Source: Chinchilla lanigera (lineage: Eukaryota; Chordata; Mammalia; Rodentia; Chinchillidae). Taken from it: a DNA stretch of 64,000 nucleotides. The stretch lies in NCBI RefSeq assembly GCF_000276665.1, contig NW_004955465.1:3047546-3111545 (forward strand). The letters are read 5' to 3'. The translations under genes were made by a program, and so were the position numbers. How positions within the stretch are numbered: the first letter of the stretch is position 1; each line of letters starts with the position of its first letter. Below are positions 56,976 to 64,000 of the stretch, piece by piece. The notes under the pieces were generated by a model, which was not told the DNA's origin, did not search any database, and was given only the letters and a program-made list of their open reading frames with translations.

Positions 56976-57149
56976 TGTATCCAGAGGAACTGCAAACAGG
57001 GACTCAAATAGATAAACACATTATGAAGATCCATACAATAAACTATCCCTTGGTTACTAAAAGTAGTCAAGTACTGACTACTAAGATAGATGAGCTGGGA
57101 AATCACTATGCCCAGGAAAAGAAGCCATCATAAAAGTTCATGTAATCTG
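56976..57149 (+). mobile_element. Ancient L1M, second part
   Basis: L1 resumes after the Tigger: 'tatccagaggaactgcaaac', 'atccatacaataaactatcc', 'agatgagctgggaaatcact', 'gccatcataaaagttcatg'. Ends at the Charlie boundary. Confidence 0.7.
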
Positions 57150-57299
57150 CAGTCCCCAACCTTCTTGGCACCAGGGACCAGTTTCACGGAAGACAATTTT
57201 TCTACAGGTGGTGGGGGAAGGAGTGGTTTTTGGATGATTCAGACAATTATATTTATCACGCTCTTTATTTCTATTATCAATACAGTTATGAAAAAGTGA

Positions 57300-59030
57300 T
57301 ATAATTCACCACAATGCAGAATCAGTCTGCATTGAGTGTGTTTGGCTGCAAATCGATGGTCCCATCCTTGGGTGATGAGAGATAGGGACGCTCAAAGTGT
57401 TTTGCTCATGTCCTGTCTCCCCCGTAATCTCATTTTGGATGCTGACACTGCAGAAAACCCCAAGGATAGGATGTTAGAAAAGGAAGAAGATTTTTCAGTG
57501 GTTTTTGGCAATCTCAAGATGTTCTGCCTTGACTTTAACCCAGAATTTATGAAGATTTGAAGTTGTCTCACATATGCTATTAAGGTCACCATCATTTCCA
57601 ATCTCAGAAAGTTGATCCTCTTCTAGCATGGACAAAGTCAAAGCACCTGGCTTGCTCACAAACAGGTCATAGATCCATTCCTTCCCAGTTCAAGGGTCCT
57701 TGGTGGTTGGGAAGTAATTCTCAAACTCTCTTTAAAGCTGAGGTAGGTGATCATGCACCAGCTGGGAAAAAAGAAAGTCCTGGCTCCTTATCTTTCAAAT
57801 TCTGCTAATGTTTGCAACATGTCCAAATGCCTAATGTTCACTTGTCACTCCTATAATTCAATTGAGCTTCGAATGTAGCCACTAAATCTGCCAATTTAAA
57901 CATAGTTATTGTTCTTCCTTGAAATAACAGATTTAGTTCATTGAACAGGTTGAATATTTCACACAAGTAAGGTTTTTGACCCATTATGTGTCACTGAAAT
58001 GTGCTGCCAGTGGTGACTGTTATTCTAAAAGAAATCTCTAGAGTGGCTCTTGTAACTCAAAAACTGACCAGCAATCTACTGGTCAGAGAAGTGAAAAAGG
58101 CATCTCAGTTCTGTGTATAAGAGATATGTGTACTCTGGGTCCATCTCCTCACAGACCTGTGAAACAGACATGAGTTAAGGGCATATTCTATAATGCAGTT
58201 GATAATTTTAATCATATCCTGCAAAATGTTAAGTTCAGGTACATTTTTTGGCTAACTAGCACATGTCTGTGGATGGTATAGTGCATATAATTACATTCCT
58301 AAGCAATCTCTTTGACCTGAGTAGTGAAACTAGAAAGCCATCCAGTCATGGCAGCTACTCTGTCCATGCATATTTTGATACGAAATTCACTTTTCCTAAC
58401 ATGTAAGGAAAAGTTCAAAGACAAATAATTATGAAGCTGTGGTACTGGGTGACAACAAAAATATGCATAACATACCCCGTGCACATCCACCTGAAAAATA
58501 TACCACACTAAAACAACCACTGTTTCTTTCGTTGGCAACATGGGTAGACTTCTCAACCCAGATTGTGTACTATGGCGACTCATTAATCCTGACTAACAAC
58601 TGTGTCTCAGTATCCTCTTTATTCCATCAATTCATCTAGTTGTATTAGTCAAAAGAGGAACACCCACCACCTTTTGAGAGTTCATGACAAATGTCCTTGG
58701 TGTCAGATAGGACCCACTCTCCAGCAGTAAAAGATTTCTTAGCTTTAGTAATGTGGTGAGCCATCAAGAATTATGCTGTCAGTGTAGACACATTTGATGG
58801 AGTGGTACCATTTAATAATTGCTTCTGTTCTTTGTGTTCACATTTCTTTCTCTTTTGAAAGCTTTTAATGCAGGATTCCTGGTCTGCATGTGGTGAAGGA
58901 GGTTTGTAGGTTTCATGGCTTTATCGGGCAGCCAGTTGTCACATATTATACAAAGTAGCTTGGAGAATGTGACCTGTTGCTGTGAACCCATAATTTAAAT
59001 AGAACTTGATATAGTTTTTTGATGTAGCTT
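57300..59030 (-). pseudogene. hAT-Charlie transposase relic (BED finger plus hAT core)
   Basis: Minus-strand reading gives, in order and across shifting frames: an N-terminal segment (about 58890-59020) fitting a BED-type zinc finger; a KAKKSFTAGEWVL-like stretch (about 58720-58760); the conserved hAT motif region AAMTGWLSSFTTQVKEIA (58299-58370); then PELNILQDMIKIIN (about 58220); a QSPLAAHFSDT-like stretch (about 58000); and near the C-terminus GFSAVSASKMRLRGRQD (about 57410-57470). The order and words match Charlie3-type transposases and the domesticated FAM200/ZBED family. Many stops and frameshifts make it a dead copy. Confidence 0.8.
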
Positions 59031-59184
59031 TCTTTTTGTTATCAATCTTTTTTTATATTAAAGAGAAAAAAACAAAAGCATAATTAATAAACACAAAGTC
59101 ATAAAACAACATAATAAAAGCAATACAGAATTTCAGACAAGGTGCTAGGAAATTAATAACGGTTGTTGTATTACATACTTTTGT

Positions 59185-59398
59185 CTTTCAACTGGTCACT
59201 CATCTTCTATTCTTACATCTGGTAATCTGAGCAACTTCATTGAAGGTAACACTATGTAATATAACAACCACTGTTAATCTCTATCATTTGGTTTGAAACT
59301 CTGTATCATTTTTAATGTCTTTCCTTTGTTTTGTTTGTATTTTTCAATTTGTTCTTTTTTGTACTATTTTCTTTAAAATAAAAAAACTGATTACTCAG
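59185..59398 (+). mobile_element. Inverted L1 3' UTR piece within the minus-strand L1
   Basis: 'attcttacatctggtaatct', 'gtaatataacaaccactgtt' and a tail 'ctttaaaataaaaaa' are the sense L1 3' end, whereas the flanks on both sides are antisense. It pairs with 59049-59165 as an imperfect inverted repeat. Either a second L1 3' end inserted here or an internal inversion occurred. Confidence 0.65.
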
Positions 59399-59502
59399 AT
59401 AAATAAACATAGGCAGGTAAGATTGATCAAACAATTAAACATTAATTGTTCTTTTCAATAAAGCAATAGAAATTAATAATACAATTATCTTAGCTATCGT
59501 GT

Positions 59503-59535
59503 GTATGTGTATATATATACATACATATATATATA
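59503..59535. repeat. TA/TG/CA-type microsatellite
   Basis: A mixed alternating pyrimidine-purine run in the L1 3' UTR, in a place corresponding to the (GATA)n and TA runs of the other copies. Confidence 0.85.
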
Positions 59536-59729
59536 GTTTCCCTTCCTTTTTTCTTTTCTCTTTTCCCTCATCCCAGTCATTCTTTCCTTTTGAGCAGCTT
59601 CTTTTCCTTTACAGTGTCTATTGTACCCTTTCAGATTTTACTTACTCTTTCAGGTTCTTACTCTAGGAAAACAATATGATGTTTACACATGTGAGTCTGA
59701 CTTATTTCACTTATGAATATGTTCTCTAG

Positions 59730-59814
59730 GTGCTGGGGATTTAGCTCAGCAGCACAGCACTTGCTCTGCAAGCACAAGGTCATGAGTTCAAGTCCTAGTA
59801 CTGGAAAAAAAAAA
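59730..59814 (+). mobile_element. ID SINE, intermediate age, inside L1
   Basis: 'gtgctggggatttagctcag', 'cacttgctctgcaagcacaa', 'ggtcatgagttcaagtccta' and 'gtactgg' plus A-tail. The direct repeat GAATATGTTCTCTAG (59715-59729) recurs as GAATATGGTCTCTAG (59815-59829), one mismatch. Confidence 0.93.
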
Positions 59815-60292
59815 GAATATGGTCTCTAGTAGCATCCATTTTCCTATAAAAGCCTCGAGTTTATCTTTCTTTATAGCTGAGCAATATTTCATTATATAAA
59901 AATATCTTTTTTATCCATTCCTCAGTGGATGGGCATTTGGGTTGTTTCCACAATTTAGCTATGACAAATTGCGCTGCTATAAACATTTGTTAGCAATCTA
60001 AATGTTTTCTGCTGTCTTAACATCGATTCTTTCCCTCTTTCCAAAGACGCTGGCCAGCAATGTTTGAATTTTACTCACTTTGGCTAGGCTTAGCTTGTGA
60101 GTTTACCAAACCTGCGTCTGAGACAAGTGGACAGTGTGGGAAAGAGATGCAAATGGAAGTGATAAATAAAATAGTGAGTGGGCCATGCCACCAGATGCAG
60201 CTGTACAACTGATGTGCATCAACTCGCTACCACTATAAAGCCTGCCACTAGATGCAACTGACTTGTCACTTGCTGCTCAGTGATAGGGTCTT

Positions 60293-60382
60293 TCTTTTTT
60301 TTTTTTCCAGTACCAGGAATCAAACTCATGACCTTGCACTTGCCAGGCAGGTGCTGTGCTGCTGAGCTAAATCCCCAGCCCC
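60293..60382 (-). mobile_element. ID SINE inside the Charlie transposon
   Basis: Antisense: T-run (60295-60308), 'ccagtaccaggaatcaaact', 'catgaccttgcacttgccag', ending 'ctaaatccccagcccc'. The flanks AGTGATAGGGTCTT (60279-60292) and ACTGATAGGGTCTT (60383-60396) are its 14-bp target-site duplication. Confidence 0.95.
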
Positions 60383-60731
60383 ACTGATAGGGTCTTGATA
60401 GGAGTCTGTGGGCAATTGATTTATCACAGTTTCTGCAATCAAACTTCTCTGCTAATGTTAATCTATATTTGTAGCCACACCCTAGCACTAGCATCACCGC
60501 CTCAACTCCACCTCAGATCATCTGGCATTAGATTCTCACAAGAGGCTTTCAAGCTAGATCCATTGTATGCACAGTTAACAATAAAGTTAGTGCTCCTCTG
60601 AGAATCTAATGCCACTGCTGGAGTGACGGGGAGTAGTTGTGAATACAGATGGAGGTTTGCTCACTTGCCTGCCACTCACTTCTGCTATGCCATTCGTGAC
60701 CTTAAAAATGGGGGGGAGGCCTAATGAATCT

Positions 60732-60877
60732 TCAATTTATGAAATGTCCTCTGGAGCGAAACCAATGGAGAGAGAATGTAGGTTGGTGGTTATTAGGGCT
60801 TGGGGCAGGTAAACCTGGGGAGAAACTGCTCAAGGGACTTTCTGTCCTTTGAGGAGAAAAAAATGTTTCAGAACTAG
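60732..60877 (+). mobile_element. Ancient L1M, third part
   Basis: L1 3' UTR resumes after the Charlie: 'caatttatgaaatgtcctct', 'accaatggagagagaatgta', 'ggttggtggttattagggct', 'aaaaatgtttcagaactag'. The order matches the remembered L1M 3' UTR. Ends at the B4. Confidence 0.75.
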
Positions 60878-61094
60878 CTAGGTATGGTGGTGCAAGCCTG
60901 TCTCCCCAGCATTCTGGGAGGCTGAGGCCAGAGCACAAGTTCAAACCCAGGCTGGGCAACTTAGCACTTCACAAAACCCTGTCAAAAAAATGAAAAATGA
61001 AAAGACTGGAGATGTAGCTCAGTGCAAAGGCTCTTTACAAAACCAGATGGAGGAGGAAGAAAAGGAAGAAGAGGAGGAGGAGGAGGAGCTTTAT
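60878..61094 (+). mobile_element. B4-like SINE inside the ancient L1M
   Basis: Sense B1-like head ('ctaggtatggtggtgcaagc', 'gggaggctgaggccagagca', 'aacccaggctgggcaactta') then ID-like tail ('gactggagatgtagctcagt') and a GGA-rich tail (61044-61088). The direct repeat TCAGAACTAG (60868-60877) and CCAGAACTAG (61095-61104) is the target-site duplication. Confidence 0.88.
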
Positions 61095-61205
61095 CCAGAA
61101 CTAGACAGAAGTGGTAGCTGCACAACATTGCGAATGTGTGGAACTTCATTGATCTGTTCCCTTTAAATGGTTGATTTTATGTTAAGTGAATTTCATCTCA
61201 GTGGT
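61095..61205 (+). mobile_element. Ancient L1M, fourth part (3' end)
   Basis: 'ggtagctgcacaacattgcg', 'aaatggttgattttatgtta', 'agtgaatttcatctcag' complete the L1M 3' UTR, closing the nest. Confidence 0.75.
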
Positions 61206-61229
61206 TTTTTCCTAGCTGCTGCATTTTTT

Positions 61230-61805
61230 TTCTGCTCTCCAGTAAATTTTTTATTAATTTTTTTGGTACATTTTAGATATCCATAATGAGCACATTCATC
61301 ATAGGGAATTTGTACCTGTACATAATATATCTTGTTTCTTCTGTTTTCCCCAACCCGCTCCTCTCCCTTGAACCCCTCTACCCTCCTTATTTACAAAAGA
61401 TTTGTCTCCATTTTTCCTTCTATTGTTTTCTTTCCCTTCCTTCCTTTCCGTTCCTCCCTCCCTTGCTCCTCTTCCCATCTGAATATTTTCTTTCCATTTC
61501 CTAATATCTATTATACATCTTGGTCCTTATTTACCCTTTCAGTTTCTCACATAAAAGAAACAATGAAGTATTTAAACATGTCTGTCCAATTTATTTCACT
61601 TAAGAGTATAGTCTCAAGGCACAGCCATTTAACTAGAAATATCTCAAGCTTATCCTTCTTTATGGCAAAGTAGCACCCATTACATAAAAAAAAAAAAAAC
61701 CCACATCTTCCTTATCCATTCATCCGTTGATGGGCATGTGGGCTGTTTCCAAGATTTAGCTATTACAAACTGGCTGCTATAAACATGGGTGTGTATGTAT
61801 TGCTG
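61230..61805 (-). mobile_element. LINE-1 3' end
   Basis: Antisense L1: polypyrimidine block (61420-61500), 'tgtctgtccaatttatttca', 'tatccttctttatggcaaag', an A14 run, 'ccattcatccgttgatgggc', 'tgtttccaagatttagctat', 'gctataaacatgggtgtgta'. 5'-truncated. Small pyrimidine-coded frames here are not genes. Confidence 0.8.
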
Positions 61806-62785
61806 TGATAAACAACACAATACAAGATTAAATCAAACACAAAAGAAAAGTGATAAAATCAAGAGATGCAGTGAACAGCAATTTGTGAGGCTGCTACTGG
61901 TATCATATGGCAGATTGTTTTCCAGTATACATTTTTTTGTAAAGAGAAGGGACATATTCTAAAATTATGCTACAGTTTAGTAAGTTCATAAACCAGTAAC
62001 ATAGTCATTTATTTTCAAGTGTCATGTGCTGTTGTGATTGGACATTCTATATTTTTATCCAGTAACACAGCACTACCATGAACATGTAATGTGTTGTGCT
62101 ATGACATCATATCAGCTATGACATCACAATGGTTATTATTTCACTAGAGAACTGGAATTGTTGCTCCCTTATAATCCTACAGGGTTACCTTCATCTATGA
62201 TGCAGACCATAGCTAACCAAGACGTGGTTATGCGTTATGTGCTTGTACTTCAGTGTGTTGTTCTCTATGCCCTTGACCTTAGACACCTGTGTTTTGATAT
62301 CCCTTGGATCCATTCAAGAACTGGAGTGAGGAACGTTCTCCTCAACCCCTCTGACACCCCTGGGACAAAAGGCAAAGCATGATTTCAGGGAGAGTGACAT
62401 GACTTCAGATGAAATTGCCTTGTGCGAAGGCGCTTTCTGCTGTAAATGACCTCTACCCTGCCCGCCTCTCTGTCTCCCCTATAACTCATTTGGTCAAAAT
62501 TTCCGAGCCACTGAACACAAATAGGATAATTTGACCCAGTACAAGTTACAGAAATATGGCTAAGTTACAAGACAAAGACATTTTACTTTTCATTATGTTG
62601 GTCCTGTGGTTATGGCTTGATCTTGAAATATGTCTGGCCCATGTGTATATGTATATGTATATAACTTACATTTGGTTTATTTTTACCTGAGAACTGTAAC
62701 TGCATGCAGTCTTCCAGGACTTGCTCTTTGGTTCAATAACATGTTTCTGAGGGTTACTTGTTGATATAAAATGAGGGCCAGAGGT
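61806..62785. other. Unassigned sequence
   Basis: Contains a short TATATG run at 62645-62662. No gene or repeat family recognised. Confidence 0.35.
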
Positions 62786-62796
62786 GTGCATGAGGG

Positions 62797-62878
62797 CCAG
62801 GGAGTGTGCTCAGTGGTAGAGCACTTGCATAGCATGACCGAGGTCCTGGGTTCCATTCCCAGCACTGCGAAAATGCAG
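62797..62878 (+). mobile_element. Old ID-like SINE
   Basis: 'agggagtgtgctcagtggta', 'gagcacttgcatagcatgac', 'ggttccattcccagcactgc'. It has the general rodent ID body with box A and B but no GGTACC end. 'atgagggcc' precedes it twice (local duplication). Confidence 0.8.
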
Positions 62879-64000
62879 AGGAGGTGTTAATGTTGATAAT
62901 TCATTTTCACAGCTCTTTAGCACCCCATTACAGGAACATATGACAATCTGCTTGTAATTACTGTCAAGTGACATGTTAATTGTTGAGGATGCCAGCTTAC
63001 AGTTATGATTTCGGGAAGGCACAGTTGGCCTCAAATTTCACCCTCCGTCATGCGCAAAATACCACCTGTAGAGATGCAGATTTTCACCTCAAGTCAGAAG
63101 CAGGTTTTAGAGATGCATGAATTAGAGACCTAAGCATCGGAAGGACCCAGACATCAAGGGAGGGATGGAGCTTTCCATTGGAGGGGAAGGAAGGGGTAAA
63201 ATGACTCCCTAAGGTGGAGAGGATTCTCGGACATACAAAAGGAGAAACTTGTGCCAGGACCAGCCCACGCTGATTACCTGCGAATCAAGGCGTTTACTTT
63301 CACTGTCCACTTCCCCTGCCACACCGGCCCTGGTGCGGCATCTATGTGAATACCGCATTTCCAGAATCTTTGCCCCCAGACCGGCACCATAAGTGCTAAT
63401 CCCTCTGCATGATCCTAAAGAGGACCACATTCCCGCTCTGTGCCCTGGAAGCTTGCACTGATGTATCTTCTGTTGTCACTTTTTCCTTGCAGTATAGCAA
63501 CCACACAGTCATCAAATGGGAGTGTTTGTGAACCTTCAGTAACCCTTGGGCCAGTTTCTGTGTCTCTGAAATTCCCCACCCACAGCCTTGCTTGCAGTGA
63601 GTGGAAACAGTTAGAGGAAGTGAGACAGTCAGGGGCTCTGCGTCACCCTGGGAACGTTTCCCCTGCAAGCACAGCATGGAGCTGGAGCCTCACAGCACCA
63701 CAGCAGGCCTTGGCTGTAGCAAGTTCAGGGATCTCTCAGCAACTACTCCACGGTAGAAATGTGCTCCAGGGGAGAAATGAAATGCTGAGGAGATGACGTA
63801 CTCTGTCCCTGCGTCACAGTGGAGAAGTTGTAGCTAAGGGCTTCCTTCAGGGGTTGTATCATCAGCCTGGCTTGAGGGGTTGGGGGAGGGTTGTAGGGTC
63901 TTAGCAGGTGAAAACAATTCCTGGTAAATGACAACTACTGATCAGCTCATTGAGAGAGTAAATGAATGAAAGGTACTGCATTAGTCTGCAATAGTCTCCA
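62879..64000. other. Unassigned sequence to window end
   Basis: A 118-codon plus frame (63440-63796) begins with a hydrophobic run that coincides with a polypyrimidine stretch, 'actttttccttgcag' (63479-63493), an acceptor-like motif. No recognised domain. Nothing else called. Confidence 0.3.

Larger units (their letters stand above)
59049..59985 (-). mobile_element. LINE-1 3' end inserted in the Charlie transposon
   Basis: Minus-strand L1 3' UTR and the end of ORF2: antisense polypyrimidine tract (59533-59620), 'gacttatttcacttatgaat', 'gagtttatctttctttatag', 'ccattcctcagtggatgggc', 'gctataaaca'. The flanks TTTGTTATCAATCT (59035-59048) and TTTGTTAGCAATCT (59986-59999) form a 14-bp target-site duplication with one mismatch. 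5'-truncated, non-coding. It holds an inverted L1 piece and an ID. Confidence 0.85.
57150..60723 (-). mobile_element. Near full-length autonomous hAT-Charlie transposon (MER1/Charlie3-like), decayed
   Basis: The minus-strand element's 3' end starts at 57150 (CAGTCCCCAACCTTCTTGGC, then 'accagggaccagtttcacgg' and 'aagacaatttttctac'). Its 5' subterminal region is at about 60480-60715, including paired 'gcattagattctca' / 'gagaatctaatgcc' blocks. These ends match the remembered MER1/Charlie3 termini. Outer flanks 57141-57148 and 60724-60731 look like a decayed 8-bp duplication (TGTAATCT, ATGAATCT). Later insertions are an L1 (59049-59985) and IDs at 59730 and 60293. Host sequence on both sides is L1. 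Confidence 0.85.

Noticed and set aside
63440..63796. 118-codon frame with an apparent signal peptide
   Set aside because: The hydrophobic start is encoded by a polypyrimidine stretch, and the remainder has no recognisable domain.
1..64000. A gene cluster, defence system or other operon-like system
   Set aside because: Composition, repeat content and lack of dense long frames show a mammalian non-genic region. No coordinated coding units are present.

Overview
This looks like a gene-free (intergenic or deep intronic) stretch of a rodent nuclear genome. I found no protein-coding exon, RNA gene, CpG island or prokaryote-style gene organisation that I can defend. The rodent call rests on many tRNA(Ala)/BC1-like ID SINEs, B1-type 7SL SINEs (one with the rodent internal duplication), and B4-like fusion SINEs (B1-like head plus ID-like tail). 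The young ID copies share an unusual 3' end built around the palindrome GGTACC. My impression, from memory only, is that this suggests a guinea-pig-related (hystricomorph) rodent rather than mouse or rat. Repeat names were assigned by reading against remembered consensus sequences, not by a search.

Layout. 0-9 kb: a young ID, an ancient L1 ORF2 relic, a minus-strand L1 (5.65-6.73 kb), and a cluster of MaLR-type LTRs with a B4 between two of them. 9-17 kb: a MIR, an L1 3' end, an MLT1-type LTR, then a nest in which a 2.8-kb minus-strand L1 sits inside a MaLR LTR and itself carries a young ID and a foreign Cys-rich insert. 17-25 kb: mostly unassigned, with one ID, one MaLR LTR and a second older ID. 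25-29 kb: the 5' half of an ancient minus-strand L1, with an ORF1 relic and a GC-rich, quasi-tandem 5' UTR. 29-39 kb: simple repeats, ancient LINE pieces, a younger L1 inserted in an older L1, and two copies of a repeat I cannot name. 39-46 kb: a short hAT-type miniature transposon, old IDs, LTRs, an L1M 3' end with an ID in it, and a perfect 31-bp direct repeat. 46-56 kb: B1 elements, an L1 3' end, an ERV-type solo LTR inserted in a MaLR LTR, and an ERVL-like LTR. 56.6-61.2 kb: a many-layered nest with an ancient plus-strand L1 as host, a Tigger-like element, a nearly full-length autonomous hAT-Charlie (MER1/Charlie3-like) transposon, L1 and ID insertions inside the Charlie, and a B4. 61-64 kb: one more L1 and one old ID.

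Nothing here works as a gene system. The value of the window is as a stratified record of transposition: target-site duplications and interrupted elements give a clear relative insertion order. The most unusual items are the hAT-Charlie fossil with recognisable BED-finger and transposase regions, the short hAT miniature element, the Cys-rich insert at about 16.1-16.4 kb, the 31-bp direct repeat near 45 kb, the unclassified repeat pair (32.8 and 36.9 kb), and an internally duplicated L1 3' UTR. I did not find an undescribed biological system.
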